Positions 9,778 through 20,687 of a stretch of 64,000 nt of DNA are shown here, piece after piece. A program made the position numbers and the translations under genes. The stretch is from positions 62,001 to 126,000 of the forward strand of contig JAKQCX010000024.1 of NCBI GenBank assembly GCA_029558905.1, in the 5' to 3' direction. The notes beneath the pieces are model-generated. The model searched no databases. It worked only from the letters and a program-made list of their open reading frames with translations, and was not told the DNA's origin. Position 1 is the stretch's first letter; each line of letters begins with the position of its first letter. The DNA comes from Pseudomonadota bacterium. GTDB taxonomy: Bacteria; Pseudomonadota; Gammaproteobacteria; Burkholderiales; Thiobacillaceae.

Positions 9778-10562
9778 TTCCGTGGTTGCAGCGGGACGAT
9801 GCGTTCCCGCCGGCGGACGAGGCCCTGATGGAGCCCAACGGCCTTCTGGCGGCGGGGGCCGATCTATCGGTACCCCGGCTGCTGGCGGCCTACAGGCAGG
9901 GCATCTTCCCCTGGTTCAACCCGGGCGAGCCCATCCTCTGGTGGTCGCCGGACCCACGCATGGTGCTGTATCCCCATGTGTTCAAATGCTCCCGTTCCCT
10001 GCGCAGGCGTCTGTCACGGGGCGACCATGAAGTACGCGTGGACACGGCCTTCACCCAGGTCATGCAGGCCTGCGCCGCGCCGCGCCCGGGCCAGCGGGGC
10101 ACCTGGATCAGCCAGGCCATGCTGACGGCCTACGCGGCCTTGCATGTGGCGGGCCATGCACATTCCTTCGAGACCTGGATGCCGGGAGAGAGCGGGCCGG
10201 AGCTGGTGGGCGGGCTATACGGCGTGGCCCTGGGGCGGGTCTTCTTCGGCGAGTCCATGTTCTCCCGTCGCAGCGACGCCTCCAAGATCGCCCTGGCCCA
10301 CCTGGTGGCGGAACTGGCGGCCCGGGGCTTCGAGCTCATCGACTGCCAGATGAGCTCCCCCCATCTGGCCTCCCTGGGCGCACGGGAAATCCCCCGGCAG
10401 GTGTTCTCCGCCATGCTGACGGAACTCACCGATCGGCAAATGCCCACGGGCCCGTGGCGGCGCATTGCCTCGCCCTTTCACGCTATCCTGCCCCCACCCC
10501 GGGGCTGTGCCCAGGTCCCCGGGAGGGACCGTGCACCGGCTGGCGGGGCCTCTCCGGCATGA
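9774..10562 (+). CDS. aat: Leucyl/phenylalanyl-tRNA--protein transferase
   Basis: This N-end-rule enzyme adds Leu or Phe to proteins with N-terminal Arg or Lys, marking them for ClpS/ClpAP. The protein has the family opening [12 protein letters not shown], then [62 protein letters not shown] and [19 protein letters not shown]. The start is a GTG overlapping the gloA stop. At 262 residues it is about 25 longer than usual because of a Pro-rich C-terminal tail after [15 protein letters not shown]. The stop overlaps the start of bpt (ATGA), so two N-end-rule transferases are translationally coupled. Confidence 0.96.
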   Translation: MIPWLQRDDAFPPADEALMEPNGLLAAGADLSVPRLLAAYRQGIFPWFNPGEPILWWSPDPRMVLYPHVFKCSRSLRRRLSRGDHEVRVDTAFTQVMQACAAPRPGQRGTWISQAMLTAYAALHVAGHAHSFETWMPGESGPELVGGLYGVALGRVFFGESMFSRRSDASKIALAHLVAELAARGFELIDCQMSSPHLASLGAREIPRQVFSAMLTELTDRQMPTGPWRRIASPFHAILPPPRGCAQVPGRDRAPAGGASPA

Positions 10563-11302
10563 GCAGTCTCAAGGAATTGCCCATCTTCCGCCTGCAGTTC
10601 TATCTGACGGCGCCCTATGCCTGCAGCTATCTGCCCGCGCGCCAGGCCCGCTCCCAGGTGGCGGCCCCGGCCAGTCTCATCGACACCACGGTGTACAGCG
10701 AACTGGTGCGCCTGGGCTTCCGGCGCAGCGGTCAGCATGTCTACCGCCCGCGTTGCGACAACTGTTCCGCCTGTATCCCGGTGCGCATCCCGGTGGCGGA
10801 ATTCCGGCCCAGCCGCGCGCAGCGCCGTTGTCAGCGGCGCAACCGCGACCTGAGCCTGCGTCTGCGCCCCCTGGTGTTCGAGGAAGGCCATTACCGGCTG
10901 TACCGGCGCTACCAGCAGGCCCGCCATGCCGGCGGCGGCATGGATCACGACGACCGGGAGCAGTACCGCAATTTCCTCCTGCAAAGCCGGGTGGACAGCG
11001 CCCTGGCGGAATTCTCCCTGCAGGGCGAGGTGGTCATGGTGGCCCTGGTGGACCGGCTGCTGGACGGTCTGTCGGCGGTCTACACCTTCTACGAGCCGGA
11101 ACTGCCCCAGCGCGGTCTGGGGGTGTATGGCGTGCTGAGCCAGATCCGGCTGGCCCGGGAACTGGGACTGCCCTATCTCTACCTGGGCTACTGGATCGCG
11201 GACTGTCGCAAGATGGCCTACAAGCAGGCCTACCGACCCCTGGAAGCGTGGTTGGGCGGGCACTGGCAAGCCATGGATCCGGAGGGCGGGGGGCATGGCT
11301 GA
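10559..11302 (+). CDS. bpt: Aspartate/glutamate leucyltransferase (Ate/Bpt family)
   Basis: This enzyme transfers Leu (Bpt) from charged tRNA to proteins with N-terminal Asp or Glu, the second arm of the bacterial N-end rule. Hallmarks are [20 protein letters not shown], the Cys motif [38 protein letters not shown] and the acetyltransferase-fold ending [24 protein letters not shown]. It starts at the ATG at 10559 inside the aat stop, giving 247 residues; a longer upstream reading would add unlike sequence. Pairing with aat is typical of proteobacteria that use Bpt. Confidence 0.95.
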   Translation: MSSLKELPIFRLQFYLTAPYACSYLPARQARSQVAAPASLIDTTVYSELVRLGFRRSGQHVYRPRCDNCSACIPVRIPVAEFRPSRAQRRCQRRNRDLSLRLRPLVFEEGHYRLYRRYQQARHAGGGMDHDDREQYRNFLLQSRVDSALAEFSLQGEVVMVALVDRLLDGLSAVYTFYEPELPQRGLGVYGVLSQIRLARELGLPYLYLGYWIADCRKMAYKQAYRPLEAWLGGHWQAMDPEGGGHG

Positions 11303-11846
11303 ACTGCCCGATGTCGTGCAGCAGGTGCTGCGCATGCACGCCCCCTTCATCCATGCCGTGGTCCATGCCCTGCGGGACCGTTCCCAGCTGCCCCAGCTCA
11401 TGGAGTCCCTGCGGGCAGCCGAGCAGCAGGGCTGGTCCCGGCTGGTGGCGGCCCTGCGCCAGATCATCGCCGGTCGGCGGGATGCCGGCATCAGGCTGGG
11501 TCTGGACGAAGAGGACGGCATCATCGTCGAGGCCGTGCTGCGCGGCCTGGACAACCCGGCCACCCTGCCGGACTCGAGGCGGCCCGACGGCGCCGCCGCC
11601 GCCCCCGGCCTGGCCACCCTCATCACCGCCGCGCGACACGGAGATGCCCAGGCCTTGGCGACCTTGGCCAACATGGCCGAGCAGATGCTGCGCGCCGGGG
11701 GCGATATGGCCCGCCTGGGCGGCATCATGCGTCGCCTGGTCAATGGCGAGCGGGATCCCGACGCCCTGGGCCGGGGCATGGGCGCCCTGGGGCATCAGCT
11801 CTTGCTGGATATCCTGAATGAACTGGGCCAGGACACGCCACACTGA
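11295..11846 (+). CDS. Conserved hypothetical protein, alpha-helical
   Basis: I do not recognise this 183-residue protein. It overlaps the end of bpt by 8 nt and is on the same strand, so it is probably co-translated with it. The sequence is mostly helical: an N-terminal half ([23 protein letters not shown] through [19 protein letters not shown]), a short Pro/Ala-rich linker near residue 95, then a second helical part ([26 protein letters not shown] and [19 protein letters not shown]). There are no Cys residues, no signal peptide and no clear membrane segment, so it should be cytoplasmic. Codon use matches its neighbours, which supports it as a real gene. No function is assigned. Confidence 0.75.
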   Translation: MAELPDVVQQVLRMHAPFIHAVVHALRDRSQLPQLMESLRAAEQQGWSRLVAALRQIIAGRRDAGIRLGLDEEDGIIVEAVLRGLDNPATLPDSRRPDGAAAAPGLATLITAARHGDAQALATLANMAEQMLRAGGDMARLGGIMRRLVNGERDPDALGRGMGALGHQLLLDILNELGQDTPH

Positions 11847-11902
11847 CCTGCCTTCATCCCGGCAGCCCGAATCGATCCTTCCTTCCATTTCCGAGCCCAC
11901 GC

Positions 11903-12697
11903 ATGCAGCAATATCTACATCTCCTGCGCCACGTCCTGGATCACGGCACCAGGAAGTCCGACCGTACCGGCACCGGCACCCTTTCCGTGTTCGGCCGACA
12001 GATGCGCTTCGATCTTGCAGCGGGCTTCCCCCTGCTCACCACCAAGAAGGTGCACCTGAAGTCCATCATCCATGAGCTGCTGTGGTTTCTGCGGGGAGAT
12101 ACCAACATCCGCTACCTGAAGGAGCACGGTGTTTCCATCTGGGACGAATGGGCCGACGAAAACGGCGACCTGGGTCCCATCTACGGCCATCAGTGGCGCT
12201 CATGGCCCACCCGGGACGGGCGTCACATCGACCAGATTTCCGAGGTGCTGCACAGCCTGAAAAACCATCCAGATTCCCGTCGCATCATCGTTTCCGCCTG
12301 GAACGTGGGGGACCTGCGGGACATGCGCCTGCCGCCCTGCCATGCCCTGTTCCAGTTCTACGTGGCCGATGGCAGGCTCTCCTGCCAGCTCTATCAGCGC
12401 AGCGCCGACATCTTCCTGGGCGTGCCCTTCAACATTGCCAGCTATGCCCTGCTCACCCTGATGATGGCCCAGGTCACGGATCTCGAACCCGGGGAGTTCG
12501 TGCATACCCTGGGAGATGCACACCTCTACCTGAACCACTTGGAGCAGGCGAACCTGCAACTCGGTCGGCAGCCCCGCGCCCTGCCCGGCATGCGCCTGAA
12601 CCCGTCGGTGCGGGACCTGTTCGCCTTCCGCTACGAGGATTTCAATCTGCAAGGCTACGACCCCCATCCGGCCATCCGGGCACCGGTGGCGGTGTAG
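11903..12697 (+). CDS. thyA: Thymidylate synthase
   Basis: This enzyme converts dUMP to dTMP using methylenetetrahydrofolate. The protein is 264 residues, the same length as E. coli ThyA, and starts [15 protein letters not shown]. The nucleophile is Cys146 in [13 protein letters not shown], with the substrate loop [11 protein letters not shown] near the N-terminus and [20 protein letters not shown] and [13 protein letters not shown] later. It ends in IRAPVAV, the family C-terminus. The 56-nt spacer after the upstream hypothetical gene suggests it may have its own initiation signals. The phosphomannomutase gene follows after 25 nt. Confidence 0.98.
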   Translation: MQQYLHLLRHVLDHGTRKSDRTGTGTLSVFGRQMRFDLAAGFPLLTTKKVHLKSIIHELLWFLRGDTNIRYLKEHGVSIWDEWADENGDLGPIYGHQWRSWPTRDGRHIDQISEVLHSLKNHPDSRRIIVSAWNVGDLRDMRLPPCHALFQFYVADGRLSCQLYQRSADIFLGVPFNIASYALLTLMMAQVTDLEPGEFVHTLGDAHLYLNHLEQANLQLGRQPRALPGMRLNPSVRDLFAFRYEDFNLQGYDPHPAIRAPVAV

Positions 12698-12722
12698 CCG
12701 GGCTTCGGACCCTGGAGACGAC

Positions 12723-14153
<1,431 letters not shown>

Positions 14154-14274
14154 TCGCCGGCACGTCCGCAGGCCATGGCACACCCTGGGTGACCAGCGCA
14201 GCGACCCACGGTGTTGACGCGCGCGCGCCGGCGTTCCAGTCTTGCCGCTGTCGTCCCCTGCGCCCGAGTACCCC

Positions 14275-15990
14275 ATGCGACGCCCCATCCGCCTGAAAAT
14301 CTTCAGTGTCACCCTCGTCCTGCTGATCCTGATGGTGGTGGTGACCTGGCTGTCGGTGCTCAACTCGCGCCAGCTCAGCAACCAGGTGCGGGCCCTGGCG
14401 GACGTCTACCTGCCCCTGCAGAACCAGGTGGCCAGCGTGGAAATCCTCATCCGTCAGCAGATGGTGCACATGGAGCGGGTATTGCTGGGCATGGAGGTGG
14501 CGCACCCGGACGCGGCCTTCCTGGCCAGGGAATCCGAGGGCTTCGATGCGCGGGGCATCAACGCCGACCAGATCGTGGATTCCTCCCTGCGCATGCTGGG
14601 GGAAGCGGAACATGACGCGGGGATCCGCCTGGATGCGGTGACCCTGGCGGTGCTGAAACAGCAGCTGCCCAACCTGCAGACCGCACGTCAGGACTTCCAC
14701 CGCACCTTCCGTCTGTACCAGATCGAGGTGGAGGAGGGCACGCACCGTTCCGCCGCGCTGGTGCGGGCCAGCCTGATGCGGGAAAAGGACCGGCTGGATG
14801 TGGAGATCGGCAAGGCCATCGATCTGCTCAACCGGCTCACCACGGACACCGCCGCCCGGGCCAAGGCCGAGGAGGCCCGGGCCGTGCGCCTGAACTGGAC
14901 CATCACCGGCATTGCCACCGTGCTGGGCCTGATCTTTGCCTGGATGGTGACCCGTTCTCTGGTGGAGCCCATTCGCCGCCTGCTCAAGGGCACCCAGTCC
15001 GTGGAACATGGCGACCTGGAAGTGGAGATACTGGTACAGACCCGGGATGAGCTGGCCACCCTGGCGGACTCCTTCAACCACATGGTGGTGGGCCTGCGGG
15101 AAAAGGAGCGCATCAAGGCCACCTTCGGCCAGTACGTGGATCCGCGCATCGTGCGCGGCCTGCTGGAAAACCGCCTGCCGGCCGAGGGCGGCGAGCGTCA
15201 GGTCATGAGCGTGTTCTTCTCGGACCTGGCGGGCTTCACGCAGATGTGCGAGGGCCTGACTCCGGATGCCACGGTTCGCTTCCTGAACGGCTATTTCGCC
15301 CTCATGGCCCAGGTCATCCGCGAGCGCCAGGGCATCATCGACAAGTACATCGGCGATTCCGTCATGGCCTTCTGGGGCCAGCCCTTCACCGACGCCGAGC
15401 GTCACGCGGCCCTGTGCTGCGAGGCGGCCCTGGATCAACGCGCCAAGCTGGATGCCTTTCGCGCCGACCTGCCCAATGTGCTGGGCCTGCGCGTCGGCCT
15501 GCCGCGGGTGGAGGTGCGCATGGGCATCGCCACCGGCGAGGTGCTGGTGGGCAACATCGGTTCCGAGACCGCCCGGGGCTACACCGTCATCGGTGATACG
15601 GTGAACCTGGCCTCGCGTCTGGAACAGGCCAACAAGTTCTACGGCACCCGCATCCTGGTGAGCGCCGAGACCCGCCGCCTGGCGGGAGAGGCCTTCGATT
15701 TCCGCGAGATGGACAGCCTGCAGGTCATGGGTCGCAGCGAGCCGGAGCGGATTTACGAACTGCTGGGCCGCCGGGGTCAGGCGGACGCCGAGGCCACGCA
15801 GCGCTTCGCCGCGGGCCTGGCGGCCTACCGGGCGCGCAACTGGGATGCCGCCGAGACGGCATTCCGCGCCTGCCTGGTGCAGACCCCGGATGACCGGCCC
15901 AGTCAGGTCTTTCTGGATCGCATCGCCGCCTTCCGCACGCATCCACCCCCCGCCGATTGGGATGGGGCGTGGATCGCCGCGGGCAAGTAA
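14275..15990 (+). CDS. Class III adenylate/guanylate cyclase with HAMP domain
   Basis: This is a membrane receptor cyclase predicted to make cAMP. It has an N-terminal membrane segment (LKIFSVTLVLLILMVVVTWLSV), a periplasmic helical region to about residue 210, a second membrane segment (ITGIATVLGLIFAWMVTRSL) and a HAMP domain (EPIRRLLKGTQSVEHGDLEV). A CYC domain follows. The metal-binding aspartates are Asp317 in FFSDLAGFT and Asp361 in YIGDSVMAFWG; VIGDTVNLASRLE supplies the transition-state Asn and Arg region. A short C-terminal TPR-like helical tail ends the 571-residue protein. The ATG at 14275 is preferred to an upstream TTG. The periplasmic input is unknown. Confidence 0.9.
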   Translation: MRRPIRLKIFSVTLVLLILMVVVTWLSVLNSRQLSNQVRALADVYLPLQNQVASVEILIRQQMVHMERVLLGMEVAHPDAAFLARESEGFDARGINADQIVDSSLRMLGEAEHDAGIRLDAVTLAVLKQQLPNLQTARQDFHRTFRLYQIEVEEGTHRSAALVRASLMREKDRLDVEIGKAIDLLNRLTTDTAARAKAEEARAVRLNWTITGIATVLGLIFAWMVTRSLVEPIRRLLKGTQSVEHGDLEVEILVQTRDELATLADSFNHMVVGLREKERIKATFGQYVDPRIVRGLLENRLPAEGGERQVMSVFFSDLAGFTQMCEGLTPDATVRFLNGYFALMAQVIRERQGIIDKYIGDSVMAFWGQPFTDAERHAALCCEAALDQRAKLDAFRADLPNVLGLRVGLPRVEVRMGIATGEVLVGNIGSETARGYTVIGDTVNLASRLEQANKFYGTRILVSAETRRLAGEAFDFREMDSLQVMGRSEPERIYELLGRRGQADAEATQRFAAGLAAYRARNWDAAETAFRACLVQTPDDRPSQVFLDRIAAFRTHPPPADWDGAWIAAGK

Positions 15991-16026
15991 CGGGTGCCAG
16001 CCGCCCACACCTTCAGGAGGATGGAA

Positions 16027-17154
16027 ATGACGAATCGTCTCAAGCAACTCGAAGACTGCGGCCAGTCGCTCTGGCTCGACGATCTCAAGCGTGGCCTGAT
16101 CGCAAGTGGTGAGCTGCGCCTGCGTATCGAGCGCGACGGACTGAAGGGCATGACCTCCAATCCCGCCATCTTCCAGAAGGCCATCGCCGAAGGCGAGGAA
16201 TACACGGCGGATCTGGTCGGTTTCCAGGCCGGAGGCAATCCCACGGTGGCCGAGATCTACGAGCATCTGGCCATCGCCGACATCCGCGCCGCCGCGGATG
16301 TCCTGCGCCCCGTTTATGAACGGACCCGCGGACGGGATGGCTTCGTCAGCCTGGAGTGCTCGCCCCATCTCGCGCATGACACCGAGGCCACCATCGCCGA
16401 GGCGCAGCGCCTGTGGCAGATGGTGCAACGGCCCAACCTCATGGTGAAGGTGCCCGCGACCCCGGCCGGCATACCCGCGATCCGCGAGCTGACCGCCAGG
16501 GGGCTGAACATCAACATCACGCTGCTGTTTTCCGTGCGGGTCTACGAACAGGTGGTGGAGGCCTATCTGTCTGGCCTCGAAGCCCTGAGGCAAGCGCAGG
16601 GTGATCCTGGCCGGGTGGCAAGCGTTGCCAGCCTCTTCGTCAGCCGCATCGATACCGCCGTCGACAGACGGCTGCAGGCCCTGCCCGACCCGGCGGCGGC
16701 CAGCCGGCTGCAGGGCCGGATCGCCGTTGCCAATGCCAGGATCGCCTATACCCGTTATCAGGCCCTGTTCTCGGGGCCCCGCTGGCAGCAGCTGGCGGCG
16801 GCGGGCGCACGCACGCAGCGGCTGCTCTGGGCCTCCACCGGCACGAAGAACCCCGCCTACCGCGACACGCTGTATATCGATGAGCTCATTGGCCGCGACA
16901 CGGTCAACACGGTCACGCCGGCCACCATGGAGGCCTTCCGGGCGCATGGACAGCTTAAGCCGGATGCCATCGAGCAGGACGTGGATACGGCCCGCATGCT
17001 CCTGGCCGAGCTGGAAGACCAGGGCATTTCCCTGGAGGAGGTCTGCGCCAGTCTCGTGCAGGAGGGTGTGCAGCAGTTCGTCGATGCGTTCGACAAGCTG
17101 TTTGCCATCATCGCCCAGCGGCGCCAGCATCTGGGGGCGGCGGCGGGCCACTAG
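16027..17154 (+). CDS. tal: Transaldolase (long bacterial type)
   Basis: This enzyme transfers a dihydroxyacetone unit between sugar phosphates in the non-oxidative pentose phosphate pathway. The protein has SLWLDDLKRGLI and MTSNPAIFQKAI near the N-terminus, SLECSPHLAHDT, and the Schiff-base lysine in LMVKVPATPAG. LLWASTGTKNP and DTVNTVTPATMEAF follow. At 375 residues it belongs to the longer type known from actinobacteria, cyanobacteria and many proteobacteria. The ATG at 16027 has AGGAGG exactly 6 nt upstream; the ATG at 16021 abuts that site and is less likely. The following DUF2945 gene has its own strong ribosome site. Confidence 0.94.
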   Translation: MTNRLKQLEDCGQSLWLDDLKRGLIASGELRLRIERDGLKGMTSNPAIFQKAIAEGEEYTADLVGFQAGGNPTVAEIYEHLAIADIRAAADVLRPVYERTRGRDGFVSLECSPHLAHDTEATIAEAQRLWQMVQRPNLMVKVPATPAGIPAIRELTARGLNINITLLFSVRVYEQVVEAYLSGLEALRQAQGDPGRVASVASLFVSRIDTAVDRRLQALPDPAAASRLQGRIAVANARIAYTRYQALFSGPRWQQLAAAGARTQRLLWASTGTKNPAYRDTLYIDELIGRDTVNTVTPATMEAFRAHGQLKPDAIEQDVDTARMLLAELEDQGISLEEVCASLVQEGVQQFVDAFDKLFAIIAQRRQHLGAAAGH

Positions 17155-17188
17155 CCCAGGGCTGCCGCCCGCATGACAGGAGGACACG

Positions 17189-17401
17189 ATGCCGAAATAC
17201 GCCCTGGGTGATCACGTGAGCTGGAATTCCGAGGCAGGCCGGGTGAGCGGTCGGATCATTCGCATCCATACCGCGGATTTCGACTACAAGGGGCATCGTC
17301 ACCACGCCACGCCGGAAGCGCCGCAATATGAAATCCGCAGTGACCGGACGACGCACGTCGCCGCGCACAAGGAGGGTGCCCTGACGCCGCTCGACCCATG
17401 A
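17189..17401 (+). CDS. DUF2945 (hypervirulence-associated TUDOR-like) small protein
   Basis: This 70-residue protein matches the DUF2945 pattern: GDHVSWNSEAGRVSGRI at the start, DFDYKGHRHHATPEAPQYEIRSD in the middle and a final AAHKEGALTPL. The family has a small SH3/TUDOR-like barrel and no established biochemical role; bacterial members often lie in stress or accessory regions. A CAGGAGG ribosome site lies 5 nt before the start. The stop overlaps the ATG of the DUF488 gene (ATGA), so the two are translationally coupled, a suggestive but untested link. Confidence 0.88.
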   Translation: MPKYALGDHVSWNSEAGRVSGRIIRIHTADFDYKGHRHHATPEAPQYEIRSDRTTHVAAHKEGALTPLDP

Positions 17402-18006
17402 CGGCGTCTTTCGTCACCATTGGCCATTCCAGCCGCGAGCTCGACGAATTCCTGGGCATGTTGCGCGTCGCCGGCGTGGCCTGGCTGGTCGATGTACGCG
17501 CATTTCCACACTCGCGTAGCCATCCCGTATTCAACATCGAGGTTTTGCCGGAGACGCTGGCCCGGGTGCGCATCGGATATCGGCATATGCCTGCCCTGGG
17601 TGGCCGGCGCGCACGCCAGGCAGGCGTCGATCCGCATCTCAATGCCCTGTGGCGGGAGCCGGGGTTTCACAACTATGCCGATTACGCCCTAGGGGAGTGC
17701 TTTGCCGCGGCCCTCGCGGAACTGGTGGCGCTGGGGCGCGCACAGCGCGTGGCCCTGATGTGCGCCGAGGCGGTATGGTGGCGATGTCATCGCCGCATCA
17801 TCACCGACTATCTGTTGCTGAACGGACAGGCCGTGGAGCATCTGCTGGGCCCGGGGCACAGCGTGCGCGCCAGTCCTACGCCGGGGGCGCAAAGGACCGC
17901 GCAGGGCAAGATCGTCTACCCGGCCGCGGATCACGGTGTCCTCCGTGTCCCCGATGCCATCGTCGTCCCGCCCCGCCGTCGTGGCGGTGCGCCGGCCAAG
18001 TCCTGA
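17398..18006 (+). CDS. DUF488 family protein
   Basis: This is a 202-residue protein of the DUF488 family. Typical blocks are TIGHSSRELDEFLGMLRVAGV, LVDVRAFPHSRSHPVFN, YRHMPALGGRR and the cysteine-containing MCAEAVWWRCHRRIITDYL. The usual length is about 150-180, and this copy has an Arg/Pro-rich tail. The function of the family is not established; the conserved Cys/Arg region suggests an enzyme or nucleotide-binding fold. It overlaps the DUF2945 gene by 4 nt and is convergent with the glucoamylase gene. Confidence 0.88.
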   Translation: MTASFVTIGHSSRELDEFLGMLRVAGVAWLVDVRAFPHSRSHPVFNIEVLPETLARVRIGYRHMPALGGRRARQAGVDPHLNALWREPGFHNYADYALGECFAAALAELVALGRAQRVALMCAEAVWWRCHRRIITDYLLLNGQAVEHLLGPGHSVRASPTPGAQRTAQGKIVYPAADHGVLRVPDAIVVPPRRRGGAPAKS

Positions 18007-18076
18007 GACCGCCTCCGTGGGCCGGTGGCCTGCCGGCGTGGCCGGCTTGGGCAAGGCGGCGCAAGGCATGCCATGC

Positions 18077-18188
18077 CTGAAGATTCCTCACTGCGTTCGG
18101 AATGACAGGGCCAGCGTTCCGCGTGTCCGGTCTGGTGCCTGGCGTGTCTGGCGGTGCCCGGCGTGTCCGGTCCGAGGTGAGGCGTGTC
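18077..18188. repeat. Small palindrome plus degenerate 19-21 bp tandem repeat in convergent spacer
   Basis: The spacer between the DUF488 and glucoamylase genes holds an imperfect palindrome, ATTCCTCACTGCGTTCGGAAT, at about 18083-18103, of the ATTC...GAAT-ACA type seen scattered in many bacterial genomes. After it, the heptamer GCGTGTC recurs at 18121, 18142, 18161 and 18182 (spacing 21, 19, 21), each followed by a T/C-G-G rich filler. The last copy reaches the glucoamylase stop codon. Nothing suggests coding here. The role is unknown; a terminator or a remnant repeat element are both possible. Confidence 0.55.
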
Positions 18189-20673
18189 AGGCTATGTATC
18201 GGCCGATGTCGCTGTAGCCTTCATCCGCCGCCGCACAGTAGGGTGAGGCCGCATCCTGCAGGCCTTTCCGGCTTTCCACGCGCACGCTGAAGTCCACATG
18301 CTCCCAATGCCCGGCATCGGGCCAGTAAAACGTGAATACCACGCGTGCACCCTCCGCCAGGTCTGCCGTGGGCAACTCGAGCAGATGGATGCCGAAGGGG
18401 TTTTCCCGGGTATGGCTGTCATGGCAGGTCTTCCAGTCGTCCACGCTCCAGTGCACCATGGCGCGCGCGCCCACCTCGATGCGCAGCAGCTTGCCGCCGG
18501 GCAGGGTGTTGAGCTTGTGGTTGAAGCGCCATATGCGGAACGGGGCCAGCGTGTGCCCGCGGATGTAGCGCTGTACGCCCTGGGGAGGCATGTCGAAGAC
18601 CGCGCCATCCCGCAGGGAGCGCAGGAGCTTGATGTGCTCGGCATGGGCCCAGACCAGCGGCATGGCGCCACCGGATGGACGGCCGCGCAGCAGTTCGCGC
18701 TGGGGCCGGTCGGCCCCGTCCCACACCTGCTCGGGGATCAGGCCACCCTCGCCAGCCGATCCTTCCAGCGCAGCCAGCAGGCGTTCGGCCTCAGCGCGCC
18801 GGCCTGCCGCCAGCTCGTAATGCGCGCGTTCACCGGCCAGCAAGGGCCAGGGGCGTCCCACGCCCGTGCCATCGTAAGGCGAGCCATCGTCATGCTCACC
18901 ATAGCCGTCGCCGTTGTAGCGGTACCAGAGCGGGCCCTGGGGCAACTCACAACGCAACAGGGCATCGATCACCCGTACGGTGTCGCGGATGCGTGGGTCG
19001 TCGGCGGCGCGCAGACCGAAGCGCACCAGGGCCAGCGCGTCGGGGCTGACGATCTGCCGTGCCGGGAGGCGCGCATCCACCGGTCGGTTCTTGATGGGCA
19101 CGAAGCCGTCCTTGGGTGAACAGACCCCCGCGGTATCCGGCGCGCCGATACGGATGTAGTAGCCGGCTACGCCATGCCTGGCGGCCAGTTGCGTGTTTTC
19201 TGCGTAGGTCCAGCGCTCGATCTGCTCATTCCAGCAATCGGCGGTCTCGCGCAGATAGCCGGCCGCTTCCTCCTTGCCGCACGTCTGCAGCAGATCGGCG
19301 GCCGCCAGCAGGGCCGAGATCTCCACGGCCAGGGTGAAGGGGCTATAGCCGGCATCCTCTTCCCAGCGGTCCTCGCCGGTCACGGGGCCGTTGCGCGCCA
19401 CATAGGCCGCCGCCTTCTCGAGCATGGGCAGGAAGCCTGCCAGCAGGTCATCGGACAGCTGGCCGGCGCGTCGCAGCGCATCCGCCAGCAGGATGGGGAA
19501 GGCGCATTCATCCATCTGGATGCCCTGCCAGTAGGCACTGCCGTCGAGCCAGGCATTCTGCGGCCAGTGACCGTCCGGCTGTTGGATGTCGCGCAGATAG
19601 CCGAGTATGGCGCGCGCCGCGTCGGCATCGCCGGCGGCCAGGAAGCCGCCCGCCGTCTCCACCAGATCGCGTGGCCAGACCAGGTGATAGCCGCCCAGGT
19701 CATCGTCACCCTTGGCGAAGCCCCAGGGGATGGACAGGCTGGCCACCGCGGCGCCGGCTGGCCGCGACGCGCGGTGCGTGGCCAGCACCATGGTCGAGAC
19801 CCGATAGGCATCGGGCACATCGGCCGCCTGGGTGCGGCCCAGCGGCAGGAGCCTTTGCTGCCAGGTGCGCCATTCCGCCAGATAGGTCTTCCAGGCGGCG
19901 GAAAAGCCCTGTTTCAGGCTGGCACGGGCATGCGCGGCGGCGTGCTCGGGAGTCTCGCCGAAGCCCAGGGCCAGTACCGCCCTGTGTAGCCCGCGCGCAA
20001 GGGGGATCTCGCCGGTCAGGGCTACGTTGCCGTCCTCGGCGCGCTGACAGGTGGTGTCGAGGCGGCCGTCACGCCGCAGCTGCTGCCAGCCGTCGGAGAA
20101 GCCCACGTAGCCCGCGGTCCGCTCGCCCCAGGCGAGAGAGCAGGCCAGCGCCAGACTGGTGCCGCGCCCCGTGGCGAACAGCATGGGTGTCCCTTCGTAC
20201 TCCCCCACCCAGGCCGTGTTGCCCATGCCGGCATTGACCAGGTGTGGTGCCAGCAGGACGTAGAGGCGGTAATCGCACGACTCGCCCCGCAGTGCGGTGA
20301 AGCGGATTTCCTGCAGCAGACAGGGCCGTTCCGGGTCACTCAGGATGAGCTTGTCGATGCGCCAGGCCCCGTCCTCGGCTACGTTGCGCAGGCGATAGGC
20401 GGGCACACCCGGCTCGGCTGTGGAGAAGTAGTGCGCGGCATGCCGTTTTTCCTCGTAGAAGCGTGCGTTCGGACCGGTGACCAGCAGGCCCAGGTCGCGT
20501 GTGCAGGCGTGGTCCAGACCCGGGTAGTAGATCTCGTTGAGGATGCCGTGGCTGAGGGTGAACCAGAGAGGGCTGAGGGGGGAGAGCGCGGTCCCCACCC
20601 CGTGCTTGGCACTGGAGGTCCAGCGCGCTGGGATACCGGGCGCGCCGGCTGCGGAGGGTTGCGGGCTGGGCAT
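18187..20673 (-). CDS. GH15 glucoamylase/glucodextranase-type glycoside hydrolase
   Basis: This protein is predicted to release glucose from the non-reducing ends of alpha-glucans. An N-terminal beta-sandwich domain (FTLSHGILNEIYYPGLDHACTRDLGLLV) precedes an (alpha/alpha)6 barrel with IPWGFAKGDDDLGGYHLVWPRDLVETAG and QQPDGHWPQNAWLDG. The general acid lies in the RWEEDAGYSPFT block. A C-terminal domain around WSVDDWKT and VFTFYWPDAGHWEHVDF resembles glucodextranase-like binding modules. From the ATG at 20673 it is 828 residues; an upstream in-frame start would overlap narL. No signal peptide is seen, so it probably acts in the cytoplasm on glycogen or dextrins. It lies only 14 nt after narL on the same strand. 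Confidence 0.9.
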   Translation of the reverse strand: MPSPQPSAAGAPGIPARWTSSAKHGVGTALSPLSPLWFTLSHGILNEIYYPGLDHACTRDLGLLVTGPNARFYEEKRHAAHYFSTAEPGVPAYRLRNVAEDGAWRIDKLILSDPERPCLLQEIRFTALRGESCDYRLYVLLAPHLVNAGMGNTAWVGEYEGTPMLFATGRGTSLALACSLAWGERTAGYVGFSDGWQQLRRDGRLDTTCQRAEDGNVALTGEIPLARGLHRAVLALGFGETPEHAAAHARASLKQGFSAAWKTYLAEWRTWQQRLLPLGRTQAADVPDAYRVSTMVLATHRASRPAGAAVASLSIPWGFAKGDDDLGGYHLVWPRDLVETAGGFLAAGDADAARAILGYLRDIQQPDGHWPQNAWLDGSAYWQGIQMDECAFPILLADALRRAGQLSDDLLAGFLPMLEKAAAYVARNGPVTGEDRWEEDAGYSPFTLAVEISALLAAADLLQTCGKEEAAGYLRETADCWNEQIERWTYAENTQLAARHGVAGYYIRIGAPDTAGVCSPKDGFVPIKNRPVDARLPARQIVSPDALALVRFGLRAADDPRIRDTVRVIDALLRCELPQGPLWYRYNGDGYGEHDDGSPYDGTGVGRPWPLLAGERAHYELAAGRRAEAERLLAALEGSAGEGGLIPEQVWDGADRPQRELLRGRPSGGAMPLVWAHAEHIKLLRSLRDGAVFDMPPQGVQRYIRGHTLAPFRIWRFNHKLNTLPGGKLLRIEVGARAMVHWSVDDWKTCHDSHTRENPFGIHLLELPTADLAEGARVVFTFYWPDAGHWEHVDFSVRVESRKGLQDAASPYCAAADEGYSDIGRYIA

Positions 20674-20687
20674 GCGTGCGGTCCGAT

